Made by a program: the position numbers and the translations under genes. The notes beneath the pieces are model-generated. The model did not search any database, was not told where the DNA came from, and worked only from the letters and a program-made list of their open reading frames with translations. DNA of 64,000 nt from Blastomyces gilchristii SLH14081. Its lineage: Eukaryota; Ascomycota; Eurotiomycetes; Onygenales; Ajellomycetaceae. Where the stretch lies: NCBI RefSeq assembly GCF_000003855.2, contig NW_003101669.1:1603258-1667257 (forward strand), read 5' to 3'. Position 1 is the first letter of the stretch. Each line of letters opens with the position of its first letter. Below, piece after piece: positions 14,160 through 27,104 of this stretch.

Positions 14160-15992
14160 TAGTAGAGACTGCTCTGTTATATATCAGAGATATTGAGTAA
14201 GAAATACTGCTTAAGACTTCTTATTTTTCTTAAAGAATTTTTTAAAGAGAATCTTGCAGTGATGAGCTAATATCTTATAGACTCTATAGTACTCTTCTTC
14301 TATTTTCTCTTAAAGAGTTTTTTAGAAGTTTAATAAGACTATATAAGTGTAAAAATTCTGAAGCAGTTAAAGAAAAGAGATATTGAAAATTAATAAAAAG
14401 ATTAATATTATTAATCTGTAAGCTGCTGCTATTCTAATAGAGTTACAGCCTGCTGAAAAAGTAAAAAGAAGAAATCTCAGAGTCTACTTATCAATAATCA
14501 CACTCTCACTGAACTCATTCTTCACTGTTGAAGTCTCTGACATCAGTATCTTTATCTGTTGAGAAGTTAGTGCTGTGATACTGCAGAGAAGTATGCTACA
14601 GAAGAGTATGAGAGATGCTGAAAGTATCAACTTATTAACTTATAAAGCATCTCAGTCATCTGCTCTAACTGAAGTGAGATTCTCTTTAATCAGTGATTGA
14701 TCTTCACAGTGCTTTTAACAGTGATACTGACTAACTTCTTCTTGAGATCAGCTATTCTGAGGTGTTTTTTCATCTTGAAGATTCATGCTTTTGTCTCTTT
14801 TTACAGATGAGTAAGAGGGATCTCTTCAGCCTTAATGAAATCTGTCAATACTTAAAGCTCTGAGACTCTTGTTCTGTACTGCTTGAGCATCTAGACTTCT
14901 TATCAGAACTGACATGATGTCTTTCTATAAGATAATACTTACAGAGAGGCAGAAGTTGTTGTTACAGATATAACAGAAACAATGAGAGTGAGAGAAGAAG
15001 TAGATGTATAAAATCCCTCTCTTCTTCAGCTGTTTGATACAGTGCAGATAAGTAGCAGTGTCAGTCAGAGACTGCACTGAAGCCTTCTCACAGAGAGAAG
15101 ATAAAGAAACTGCAGAACTCTGCAGACTCAACTCAGCAGTATTCTGAGCAGGGCTCAGGCATGCTGTGAGAGAGGAACTACAGATTGAGCTTCTTGAAGC
15201 TACTGTTTCTGAAATCAAGCTCTTCCCAGGTTTCTCTCTGAATGACCACACAGGGTCATATGCCACTGTATTGGCTGAGAGAGAAGGTGGTGTTGCAATG
15301 ATGATGAGAGAGGTGAGAAATGAACTGAACACAGATGAACTGACTGGCAGAAGGGATAACACCTCACTGCAAGGCATGATAACTACTGCTGCAGCTGTAA
15401 AAGAAGCAGGAGAAGAAGAAGATGTGACAATGAGAGCAGTGCTCCTGCAGCTCATTGACACTGCTGCCTTCAATCTGACTTTCTTGATAATCACAGAGAC
15501 TGCCACTGCATCACAAAGATGTTTACTCACTAGAAAATGTCAGAATAAGCCCTCTATTATTCTTCAAGAATGATACTCTCATGCACTCACTGTTACAATT
15601 GAGAAGAGGAAAAGAAAAATGTTTTATAAGAGAGGAAGATCTTTTTGAAAAAATCCTGTCACTACTGTTAGCTTTGTCTCTAAAACACATCACTTTTGTA
15701 AAGAATTTCATATATAGAATGAAATATGATGAGAGATCTACAAGTCACTTATTAACTATGTTTTTTCATATTTTAAATTAATATATAAGAAACCTACTTA
15801 TCATGTGTTTAATTTAGATGAAGATGAGAAAAAGAAGATCTATGCAGTCAGCAGAAAAACTCATCTATTTCTTTGTATCATGTGCAGTACATGTGCTGTC
15901 AATTGATTGATAACTATTGCTATATAACAAAGATAATTCCTAATCTGATAATCTTGAGAACATAGAAACTATGCTCTTAAAGAGAAGAACAT
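14160..15992. other. Extra 3' region of gypsy-A1 with overlapping antisense frames
   Basis: About 1.8 kb between the chromodomain and the 3' LTR is not explained by gag or pol. Within it the minus strand is open for 201 codons (14925-15530) and the plus strand for 135 codons (15166-15573), unusual in DNA this mutated. The minus-strand product is Ser/Ala-rich at its start. The plus-strand product is acidic and helix-like, with GG and CC codons still intact. I cannot tell which strand, if either, was coding; I recognise no domain. The matching part of gypsy-A2 (45,154-45,414 minus, 45,176-45,397 plus) also stays open on both strands, so the region is part of the family. Confidence 0.5.
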
Positions 15993-16530
15993 TATCACAC
16001 TTCTAACTGTGTCAAGACTCTGTTGCAGTTTCACACAGCTTATTGCTGTCATGTGAATAATTTCATCCTGTCTGAACCAGTTGTCAATCACTCTATAATA
16101 TCATTTGAATATATCATAGAAAGATCTGATTAATGAATATGAGAACCTCACTTCTATACAAGGTCAGCAGATTACTCTTTCTTAGCAATGAGATGTTACT
16201 GAGATATTGCTTCAGCTATTCTTGCTCATGAAATGAGAGAAGAGTATCTGTTCATTGTCTATATAGAATAGCTAGATACTGGCTTCTCATCAAAGAAGTC
16301 AGTGATTCATTTCTTTTACTTCTAGAGAAATATATACAAGAGTTACTGCATGCCTCATACAATCTTCTTAGTATACTAAGTATCATATCTGTGATATTCT
16401 CATAATAACCCTGTAGCCTATGAGTTTGCTATTCAAGCAAGATAGTCAAGCTCACTTATATGACTTCTTAAAACAACTACCTCTACATGACGCCGCTGAC
16501 TAGCCATCACTTCAGTTCCGTCACATTACA
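15993..16530 (+). repeat. Gypsy-A1 3' LTR
   Basis: A 538-bp partner of the 5' LTR. It ends in ATTACA directly before the ACTTT target duplication. Its last ~45 bases (around 16488-16530) keep CpG sites that are mutated in the matching part of the 5' LTR. Confidence 0.93.
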
Positions 16531-16535
16531 ACTTT

Positions 16536-19434
16536 GATATTTTATATAATTAATCTTATGTATCTGTATGCTTCTGCTTACTTTATTATTAGACTGATAA
16601 AATCTGAAATAATTAAAGAGTTACTTAAATAGAAGATCTTAATATATTTTAACTCATGAAATTATAATATATATAAGACTAGTCTGAAATTCAGTTTTAA
16701 AAATATCAAGAATAGTCTGATCAAGTGATAATTCTTAAGATTTATAAACAGTAATAATATATATAACTATAATAAAGAACTGTATATAGTTACAGACTTA
16801 ATTAATATAAGAAAAATCATAATAACTGTGAAAGATAGACATAAGTTTAAGATTCTTTCATTTCAAATAAGCAGAGTTATTATATTTATCAAAATTGATT
16901 AACAGTATAAATAAAGAATCTTGACAGAAATTCTTCATATCTAAACTTTATACAATATTATAAAGAGTTCTAAGAGTACTGTTAATAAGACTACAGTCTG
17001 TTTAAATATTTTATAGAAGTATAATTCAGCAGCTGATAAAGAGAGAAAGATTCTGATAAAGATTATCAGTTTTATCAGAATTTAACTGAGAAGTGTCTAT
17101 ATTAATATTTATAATCTGAATATTAATAACAGATTATTTACAGCTTTGAATAGTATTATTATTATAGACATGAATATGACACTTCTTTATATAAATGTGA
17201 ATTATATTCTCAAAGATCAGAGCTTCATGAGAGATAAGAGTCTGTATATACTTTAAAAGAAACTCTCAATCATTCAGAGTTAACTGATTAAGATAAAGAT
17301 TTTTCAAGATCTTATAGAACTGATAGCTGATAACATCTCTATTCACTTATTATTAAATTACAGTAAGTTGAATAATTTTACTAAAAGTTAAGTAGATTTA
17401 ACAGCTCTGAATATCTTCTTTATAATCAATACATCTGTTATAATAGAGTAGGATTTAAAAAATAGATAAGAGTTAATAGAAATCTTCACTGAGAATGACA
17501 TTGAGATTATTAAAATAAGTATTTTTATAAGAGAATATATAACAACAGACCTGATTAATTTATAAAAGTTATTATAAATCAATTATTAACTTTTTATCAA
17601 TTAATAGATAGTGAACATTCTTAAAAAGAGTCTGTAAAGATCAAAGATTTTAAGAGTTAAGCAGTTTATATAACATATTCTTGTATATAAGAAGCTGAAA
17701 TAATATATATAAGGTTTAAGTGTTAATGAAGTAAGCAGTTACATCAGTTAACATAACTTGAATAATTGAGATTAAGAGATCTTGAGCCTCTGCAAGATTT
17801 TGAAAAGTTATAGATAAAATTATAATTAAATAAGTTTTATCAGTACTATCTTTATTATCTAGATTAATTAGTAAAGAATCTGAGAACTCACTGTTAAGAA
17901 TCTCAGTATAATAATAGAGAATAGTGTTATAAAGAAGACATTAATCAGAGTCTAGAGTCTTGAGTGAGTTATATTTATAAAGAGTAGTATCTGTAGAGAA
18001 GTTAGTCTTTATAGTATTTTAAAATTCTATGTCAAGATTGATATAAGTGTCAACATAAGAGCTTTAATCATAGTTGAAATTTAAGAACTGATAATCAAGC
18101 TATTCACAGTTTCAGATGTTAATGAGATTATTATTATCACACTGTGAGTTTTAATAGATAAGCAATGCTTAAGAGAGATCAAGCTTCTCTTTATTATTCT
18201 AATTATCTTCAAACTTAGATTCTGATTTCAGTATATCTTTATTATAGATATTAACTGAGTGATTATAAGAAAGATAGTAATAATTAAAGATCTCTATAAA
18301 AGAGAATTAAGAGATGAGAAGATTAACAATCTTAAGATCTTCAATTTGATAAAAAGAGTGATAAAGAAGAAGTTTGATATAAGTATAGTTCTTTAAATCA
18401 GTTTTAAACTAATAAATAGAAAAGTAGATTAATACTCAGAGTTTTATACAGAGATATCTCTTAATTTAATAACTGTGAGAAAAGATTCAAAGAAATTTAA
18501 AAAATAAAAGATCTTCAAATTCAGTTAATCACTGCTTATATTTTTTTATAAAGAATAAATTATATTATAATTCATCAGATTCAAGAATATAGCTATAATA
18601 ATATTAAAATTCAGATTAATAATTAACTGTAATTAACTTATAAGAACTCATTTATAAAGAAAGGTTTAAAAGAAGATAATAAATCTTCTAAGCAGATTAA
18701 TCACACTTATTAATAAGTTAATTCATAAGTTTAACAACTGTAGAGAGTAGTGAGTGACTTGAACTGACTCTTGAAATTACTTATTAAATAATCTGATGAT
18801 AGAATTCTGTATCTGTTTCAGTCTTGACAATGTACTTAGATAGATAATCAAGAACAGCACAGCTGTTAATACAGAGAATAATATCAGTATTTACTAGTTA
18901 GCTAACTATAATCAATCTGTTATAGTTATTAAGAATTGAGTTATTATAATGAGAATGCAGCTGATAATATCTACTATTTAAAGATTTAAGAATAGTATAG
19001 TCAGTCTGATATTTATATAAGAAGTGAAATCAGTAATGTAGATTATTAGTGATCTGATATTTATAAATACAGTACTTTTCACTACAGTGATGATATTGAA
19101 CACAGTTAAGAACTATAGATAAATATTCAATGATATTTATCTGATCAGAATAACTGAGAGAAAGAAGTAACTGTACATCTTCAGACTGAGTATAATTAAG
19201 CTCAGAATTCTCAGTTATAATAATGAGATCTCAGTAGTTAGTAAAGATTTGACAGAAGTTTTCATTCATATCAAGTTCAGAATTCAGCATATTCTTACAC
19301 TAAAATACACTATATGAGTGCACTGATTCATGATCTTATCACTTATAATAAGTTCAGTAATCTAGAATTTTGAATTTCAGATCTAGAATCTTTTTCTTAA
19401 AGATTATAAGTTATAGATGAAAGTAATGTATAAC
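16536..19434 (-). pseudogene. Helitron Rep-helicase relic
   Basis: Read on the minus strand, this is the core of a Helitron transposase. Near 19,309-19,336 a relic of the Rep HUH motif is seen (ESVHSYSVF, where HSH would be expected). It is followed by a Cys/His block near 19,080 (HHCSEKYC), a NTDI motif, and the catalytic-Tyr motif YLSKYIVK near 18,850. Next come Pif1-type helicase motifs: a Walker A relic STDKTYLI (from GTGKTYLI) at 17,821-17,850, a Walker B-like HYLLIDKK near 17,590-17,607, and the C-terminal FIIVIYIITVYKSWE and SLIYIIIS relics near 16,650-16,760. The frame holds over several hundred bases through the helicase motifs while many Gly, Trp and Gln codons are mutated, which fits transition-only decay. 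The N-terminal part continues in the segment beyond 46,461. Confidence 0.85.
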
Positions 19435-19439
19435 TATAG

Positions 19440-19983
19440 TGTCACGTCTCTGGCCGCGCTAAGGCCCTGCTGCGGTTTCACACGGCTCATCACTTTCATG
19501 CGGATGATTTCATTCATTTCACAGGCTGTTCAAACTGGTTTTCAATCACTCTATGACATTATTCAGATATATTATAGAAAGATCTGATTGATAAATAAGA
19601 GAATCTCACTTCTATATAAAGTTAGCAGATTACTCTTTCTTAGAAGTAAGACACTGCTGAGATATTACTCTGATTATTCTTACTTATAAAATAAGAGAAG
19701 AGTATCAGCTCATTATCTATATAGAATAGCTAGATACTGACTTCTTATTAAAGAAGCTAGTGATTCATTTTTCTTCTACTGAAATATATACAAGAGTTAC
19801 TGCATTTCTTATACAATCTTCTTAGTATACTAAGTATTATATCTGTGATATTCTTGCAATAACTCTGTAGTCTATAAGCTTGCTATTTAAATAAGATAGT
19901 TAAGCTCACTTATACAGCTTCTTAAATAACTATCTCTATATAACACTGCTGACTAGTCACTGCTTCAGTTCTAATATATTATA
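19440..19983 (+). repeat. Gypsy-A2 5' LTR
   Basis: A 544-bp LTR starting TGTCACG. Its first ~90 bases keep CpG and CC/GG pairs (TGGCCGCGCTAAGG), and the rest is hypermutated. Confidence 0.92.
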
Positions 19984-22009
19984 ATTTAAATTACTTAATC
20001 TGATTATAAGTTTGAATTAATCAAGCTTTAATAGATTAATATAATCTTATACACTTACACTGAAACTGACTTAATTTCACTCTCTGAAGAAAACTCTACA
20101 TTATCTTCTAGAGTGTGTATATCTCTATCTTAGCAGAAATCTGAGATTTCTGAATCTACTATATACTTTGATATAAGTTCTTCAACTGTTCTATTACTGC
20201 TGCAGCCTCTACACATCTATATCTATTATAAAAATAGAGAGATTAAAATTAGAGATTTTCTGAGATATAAGAGAAATATATTATCTGAATTTCACAGCTT
20301 TATCTGTACTCTTAAATAAAAATTCTGCCTTAATCTGAGTCAGTATAATACTCATGAGATATAAGTAATATACACTGTCAATCTTCTTAAAGATATCTCT
20401 GTGACTACTTGAATTATTAAGAAGAGAAAGCTTGAGTATACTGATACTATAATAACTTGAAAAGAATTCAAGAACTTTCTACTGAATTAAATTGAAGATT
20501 ACTGCAATCACAGCTTCATAGCAGTGTAGTGATTTAACTTATTATATTAATAAAATAATGAGAATTCTTCTGATTTCAATATAAAATTTGAAGAATATTG
20601 AGAGAAATTAATCAATGATTTAAATCAATTAAAAATACAGCTTTATCTTATGAAGCTAACTCATAAGATATGAATAATGATATTATAGTATCAGAGTTTA
20701 TTAACTAATCATACTAAGCTTATCAATCTGACTTTTTAAATCTATTTAAATAATCAATTCTCTGAGAAAAAGATTAATAAGATCTCTTCTAAGTAATTAA
20801 TAATAAAATCTAAATAATACTGTGACAGCTTCAGTGTAGAGAAAATAAAGAAGAATTTCAAGTATTCTAATTCTTCACTCACTGTAAAGAAATATTAAAA
20901 AAGATTTGATAAAAATCTCTATTTTAACTGCAGAGTTGATAATCACTGTATCAGTGATTATAAGAAGCTGAAGAAGAGAAGAAACTGAGAAGATATCTTC
21001 TTAAAGTTAACTTCTCTTCTGATAAATGTATCTGTGAAAGAGAAAGAAATGAGAATTAATAATTCTCATATCTCTAAGTTTATATTACAATCACAATATA
21101 TACTTTGAATGAGAAGATATTAATAAGATACCTACTTAATTTCAGAGTGAATACTAACTTCATATTCTATTTCTTTTCTTTGATAAAGAGTTAAAAGAAG
21201 ATAGATCTGTCAGATTATATGAAATTTACTGATGAAATGAAATATCATTATTTTAATATAATTCAAGTGAAGTGTGTGATCACAGACTCAGAAGAAATCT
21301 TCAAGAAGAGCAGTCTGCTTCTTTATATAGTTAATATTATAGATGAGAATGTCATTCTAAGTTTTCTATAATTGAGAGAAAACAATTCTCTCATTGACTG
21401 AGTTACTCAGACATAATGATACTGTCTTACTAATGAAAAGACAGTGATAGAGAAATCTGAAGAGTTTCATTGAAAGAATCTTGAGAAAAAGATAGAGTCA
21501 ATATACTATATAGTAGATGACTGAGACTTGAGAATGAATGAAGAAGTCATCACTCTTACTGTAAGATTAGCAGCAGTATCTGTTATTAAAGATGAATGAA
21601 TATGACATCTCTTTACAGATTATAAGAATATCTTTTTAAAAAGAGAAGCAGTGAAGTTTTCTGATACTAAGATATAATATAAGATTTATCTTGAAGATGA
21701 TACAACAGTGCTGTACAGATCTCTTTATAACTTATCTGTAAAGAAATTGAATGTTCTGCATAAATATCTTGAGAAAGCATAATTAAAGAACTGAATATAT
21801 TTATCAAAGAGTTCAGCAGAGACATCTATACTCTCTGTACTCAAGAAGAACAGTAGACTACATCTATGTGTAGACTACAGAGATCTCAATAAGATAATAG
21901 TTAAGAATCACTATTTATTACTATTAATTAATGAGATAATTGATTGATTATCTGAAGCAAAGATGTTCTCAAAGATTGATATATAAGATATCTATCATAG
22001 AATCAGAGT
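19984..22009 (+). pseudogene. Gypsy-A2 gag-pol relic, part 1
   Basis: Closely similar to gypsy-A1 from 9,262 to about 11,300. It covers gag, the protease and the start of reverse transcriptase, and stops at the AGAGT target of gypsy-B1. Frames are broken throughout; compared with gypsy-A1 it shows further G-to-A and C-to-T changes, such as CAA or CAG to TAA or TAG. Confidence 0.9.
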
Positions 22010-22323
22010 TGTGGCGGGCTGCGCCCGATCAATCATATAGACTATTCCGTACACTCCATAGATTTCTACCGCCTCATTCCCGATCGCTGATCCTCGGCCG
22101 CCACGAACGTGTATGTTCTGATCACCGATCCTCAGCTGCTATGAACGCGCGTATATTCTTCCGCTCTGAAGCACCACCATGTACATCATCACATACATGT
22201 ATAAATATTCACTTTGATTGCTGATTCTTGCACTTTCTCTTTCTTTTCTTCTCTAACATTTTTCTCTTTATTATATAAGACCTATCAATATTATACTAAT
22301 CTATTCAGCATAGGCCTCTTACA
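22010..22323 (+). repeat. Gypsy-B1 5' LTR
   Basis: A 314-bp LTR. The outer ~155 bases retain many CpG pairs (GGCGGGCTGCGCCCGATC and others up to about 22,165). The inner end is mutated (TTCAGCATAGG where the 3' LTR keeps TTCGGCGTAGG). A partial open frame across its first half is not coding. Confidence 0.93.
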
Positions 22324-25177
22324 TTAGAAAAATGTTCATTATCTTCTTATTAAAAAATGATTATTCACACATTATCTTCTTATTAGAAACAATTATTCAT
22401 TGAGAGATATTTGAACATGTAACAATGTGTAAGAAAGAGAAACAGTTAAGCAGACACTGAGTTCTCAGATAGAAGCTTATTCATCAGTTACTCTGACCCT
22501 GTAATAAGATCTTATAAAGAGAATATCAGTGAAAGATCTGAGAGTTCTGATACTTAGATGTATAAGATATTTATATAATTACACTTCTTCAAGATTTCAC
22601 AGATATTATACACTCAATGAATGACATGTCTAATAATAATATAAGAGAACTCTTGAATATAAATATAGAAGTAATATCACAGTGACTCTGAGTAATGTTA
22701 AAATTACAACAGCAATAAATAGCTGATATACATGCAACTCAATAACTTCAATATGAAGAGATTCAATAATTAACTTATGCAATTTCAACATCTACAGAAT
22801 TGAATATAAAAGTACTGAAAGAACACTTAGATACTTCTATATATTTCAATACTTTCAATCTCACTCTCTACTCATTATGAAGAATGAAAATGCTTATGAA
22901 ACTGAGTGTAGATGAAGATATCATCAGTTCATTAATTAATCAAGATTAATATATCAATGAACAATTGAAGAATTGTATGAAATAGAAATTTTATTCATGA
23001 ATAAAAGCATGTGAACCAGTATTATAAATATCTGACAATATTATGAAATATCTTGATATTCTGTTTCAAGACACTGCTATGTAACAGAAAGTATTAGATT
23101 GATTACAGAGTGTCTGACAGAGAAACACTTCTCTTACAACATTTATCTCTGACTTCAATATCAAGATTCTAGAAGCAGATAATCAATCTTAAGAGAATTG
23201 AATGAAGATTAGTATGCTTAAGAAGACATTGACTTTTAAACTCTTACAGACTCTTATAAGTGTAGACAAAGATCAGACTTATAAAGACTTCTGCACACAG
23301 CTCTGAACATTGAATGATCATCTTATCAAGCTCAAGAGTATACAGAACAGTGACAGAAGATGTTACATTTCAGTCACTCACACACCTGCACTGAAGAATA
23401 ACAATGATAATGCAGATGCTATGAACTGAGTAGACTTGAATATTTATACATAAGCAAGAGTCTCTGCAGTCTGAACAGGCTTTCAAGTCTCTGAGATCAC
23501 TTCTGAAGAAGTCACTGATCAATATCAATATAAAGTATATATTAACTATAACTGATCAGAACACATTGCTTTCAACTGCTAATCAATCTATATATCTTCA
23601 TACTCAAGAGAAAGATCAGTGTCTTCTTATTTAAAGAATGAATCAGTGTCTGTTCACATCAATCACATTACATTAGAGAAAGATTCAGAAGATAACTATA
23701 AGAATATCTCAGTTAAACAGAGAAAAGATTAGCTTTTATTCAAATTTATAAACAGAAGCTTAAAGAGATCAGATGATAATGATTTGAAGAGAAAATAATA
23801 ATAAATGCAATTCTTGTATCTACTGTGATTGATAATATGTGTAATATGAAAGTCATGATAGACAGCAATCTATGCTACTATATAATAATAAAATCTTCAG
23901 TTATAAGATGTTATAATCTTCAGTGTATCTCTTTATCAAAACTCTGACTTCTTGCAGAATTTGATAATCTGAAAGATGTTTATACTTGTTATATAATAAA
24001 ACTAAACATAGATGTGAGAGAACATTAATATGAAGATGTCTATATATATAAAGTTGATAATCTCAATTATAATCTTATATTAGAACTTGTCTGACTATCT
24101 GAATAAGACATCTTACTAAATACTTGAAACAGAAGCTTGATGTTCTCTAATAATGATAGAATTCACAAAGATGATATTCACAAGACTATGAACCTTACAC
24201 AGATCTCTGTCAACACTTATAAAATACTCTGAAAAAGAAGTCATTATCAAAATCACTGACAGAGTCATTAACAAGTTCACTGATAGCAGAATCATGTGTT
24301 AATCTATTTCATCAGTCTGATTAATATTAAAAAGATCTTAGAAAAGTTATTCTGTACTACAATAACAGATTCTCATATAAAACTCTCTCAATAATATCAT
24401 GAATACCTAGATATCTTCTGATAAGATAATATTATAAATATATCTTCTTTATAAGACTCAGAAGTGAATCACAGTATCAAGTTAGAAAAAAAGAATAATA
24501 AGAACTCTGAGTCACTGTGAAGTCTTCTTTATAATATGTCTTGAGATGAACTTCTTCTTCTTCAGAAGACACTCAATGATCTGTTGAATAAGAAATTTAT
24601 ATATATTAGTAACTCTTCTACTGCAGCTTCTATTCTCTTTATAAAGAAGTCAGATAAAGAACTCTGATTCTGTGTGAACTATTATAATCTGAATAGATTG
24701 ATAAAGAAAGATCATTATCTCTTATCTCTTATTAATGAAACTCTAGCATGTATCAGACAAGCTCAATAATTTATAAAGCTAGATATTATTATCATATTTT
24801 ATAAGATTCATATCACTGAAGAAGATGAATGACTTACAGTATTCTGAACATATTATAATCTCTTTGAATGAATAGTCACATTGTTTAAACTGACTAATAC
24901 TCTCAGTACATTTCAGAAGTATATTAACTGAGTACTTCAAAATTTTCTTAATAAGTTTGTATCTGCTTATCTAGATAACATTCTCATCTTTACTAATGAA
25001 TTCAGAAAAGAGTATTAAGAGCATGTATGAAGAGTATTATAATAACTATAAGAAGCAGAACTATCAATTAATATTAATAAGTGTGATTTCAAAGTTAAGA
25101 GTACTAAATACTTAGATTTCATTATAGAAGCTGATAAGAAAATTTGAATAAATTCTGAGAAGATCTCTGTCATTCTT
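22324..25177 (+). pseudogene. Gypsy-B1 gag to reverse transcriptase relic
   Basis: Remains of gag, a zinc-knuckle relic near 23,540-23,580 (a YINYN..EHIAFNC-type motif), an aspartic-protease relic near 23,850-23,900 (VMIDSNLCYY, from a DSG site) and most of the reverse transcriptase from about 24,540. RT landmarks include FIYISNSSTAASILFIKK, FCVNYYNLNRLIKKDHY and SAYLDNILIFT near 24,960-24,995 (YLDD to YLDN). The frame is cut at 25,177 by the LINE and resumes at 31,451. Confidence 0.9.
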
Positions 25178-25461
25178 TTAGAGATTGTAAAGATTTTATT
25201 GATTTATCTTAAAAATCAATTTTAGTTTATTAGATTCTCTTCAAAAATCTAACCTAGTTACTGAACTAGTGTGAAAAAAATCAGGTGTTTTATACACAAA
25301 AGTCTGTTATTCTTCTTTTGAAATAGTCTGACCAACTTTTCAACTGAAAACAGACTTAGAAACCTCTTAATTGAAACAGTCTGATCAACTTTTCAATTCA
25401 AAAGAGTTTAATAAATATCTCAATTGAATTAGTCTGACCAACTTTTCATTGAGTAAGAACA

Positions 25462-27081
25462 ATGAGTTCAAAAGTACACTCAGTTCATGTGAAAAAAGAT
25501 GCTTTCTCAAATGCTATTCCTGAGATTGAAATTCTGAAGAGAAGAAAGAAAGAAGAAATAGAGAAATAACAAGTTCTTGAAATACAGGAACTTAAAAAAG
25601 CAAGTAAAATTCTTGGAAAGCAGTGTCTGAGTGAGATGAATGAAGAAGTTCTGTTAATTCTTCATGCTCAGGCTAGACAACTACAGAAAGTGATCAAGTT
25701 CAAACTTGGAATTTCAAACACAGTTCAAAAAACTTTGAAAATTTCTAATATAATCACTGACTCTTCAGTTTGCTCTTCTTTCTTTTCTACTTCTTCTTCT
25801 TCTTCTTCTTTAAATCAGAAGAAAATATATGCTCAAGCAGCTGAATCTGCTGCCTCTAAACCTGCTGTCTCTAAATCTGCTATCTCAAAACCTGCTCAAA
25901 ATTCTGAGAAAACTGAGAAGAATACTGCTCATACTTCTAGTGATAGAAGAGTGAAGAAAAAAATATAAAAAGAGAAAAATCTTCAAATCTCCAGAAATAG
26001 AAGACTTATTCTCAAAGTCTCAAATCAGAACATATTGCAGAGAAATAAGCTAAACTCAAACCTTATTTTCAGAATTAGAAATGAAATCAATCAGCAGTTC
26101 TTTTCTCAGTTAATAACTGATATTGAAGTTTAAAAACCAGTTATAGCTTCAATTGAGTCATTCTTCTTTGAAAACTCCATCATTCTGATCACAATGTCTG
26201 AATTCAGTGCAGAATTCCTTATTCAGAATGAGAATCTCTGAAAATCAGTAGTAGAATCTTTGTTAAACACAATAATTCTATCTGAGAGAGATGAAAAGTG
26301 AGACAAATTCATTCTTCATAATATTTCAGTTGAAATTTTTGACTGTGAAGAAGGAATGCTACTTCTCAAAAATGAATTAGAAGAATACAACTCTATTCAA
26401 CTGAGAAAAGAGTCTGTATGATTAAATTCAATTGAGTTCAGACAAAGCAGAAGAAATGCCTCTGTTCTAGTATATACAAAGATAATTGAACAGTTAAAGA
26501 TCTCTGAAGTAAGAGTAACAGATTTGAAAATGAGAGTTCATGAATACAAAAACTCAAGAATGAATCTCAAAGCTCAAACACAGTGTTCAAACTGTCAAAG
26601 ATATGAACACTTTGCAATCTTCTATTTTAGAGACTCAAAATGTGCATTCTGTGCCAGAGATCATAAAACTAGTGAGTATAAATGTGAAACATGCTTAAAA
26701 AGAGGTGAAATATGTCAATACACTCTGCTTAAATGCTCTAATTGCAAAGAAAAACATGCATCTAGCTCAAAAGAATGTATGTTTGCTCCAAGAACTCAAA
26801 AGAACTGAAGAAAAGATGAAGCTCAGAGTAAATCTAGAACTGAAGAGAATAGTCAAGTCAGTAAACTCACAACTGTAAACTCAAAAAGAAGAAACTCTCA
26901 ACTATCTAAATCTTCAAACTTCAATTCTTCAGCTAAATATAAACAGAATTTGAATTCTCAAACTTCTGTTAAGATTAGAGAATTGAGAAATGACTCTGAT
27001 AATAAACTAGATATAATACAAGCAGTTGAGATTCCTACTTTTCAGAACAGTTATAATCTACTATCTGATAATAGTGATTAG
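25462..27081 (+). pseudogene. LINE ORF1 (nucleic-acid-binding protein)
   Basis: From the ATG at 25462 to the TAG at 27079-27081 is exactly 540 codons in one frame, broken only by point stops (TGA, TAA) and not by indels. The C-terminal third (26,575-26,790) carries Cys-rich zinc-knuckle motifs: CSNCQRYEHFAIFYF, then CAFCARDHKTSEYKC, then a further CX2C pair. The middle has Ser/Ala-rich repeats (about 25,780-25,920). Such proteins bind the LINE RNA in the retrotransposition particle. A simple Cys-rich ORF1 could also be called Gag-like. Confidence 0.88.
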
Positions 27082-27104
27082 ATTCTACTCTACTCTCTTT
27101 TAGT

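Larger units (their letters stand above)
8724..16530 (+). mobile_element. Gypsy-A1 LTR retrotransposon (7.8 kb, chromodomain)
   Basis: A complete Ty3/gypsy element bounded by two 538-bp LTRs (8724-9261 and 15993-16530) and flanked by the 5-bp target duplication ACTTT (8719-8723 and 16531-16535). The internal order is gag, aspartic protease, reverse transcriptase, RNase H, integrase and chromodomain, then about 1.8 kb of extra sequence before the 3' LTR. All frames are broken, mostly by C-to-T or G-to-A changes, so it is dead. It sits in the 3' part of the old Helitron. A purine-rich stretch just before 15993 (AAAGAGAAGAAC) is the likely polypurine tract. Confidence 0.95.

Noticed and set aside
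21940..22224. 94-codon plus-strand open frame
   Set aside because: It runs from gypsy-A2 into the spared outer half of the gypsy-B1 5' LTR; openness reflects the LTR sequence, not a gene.
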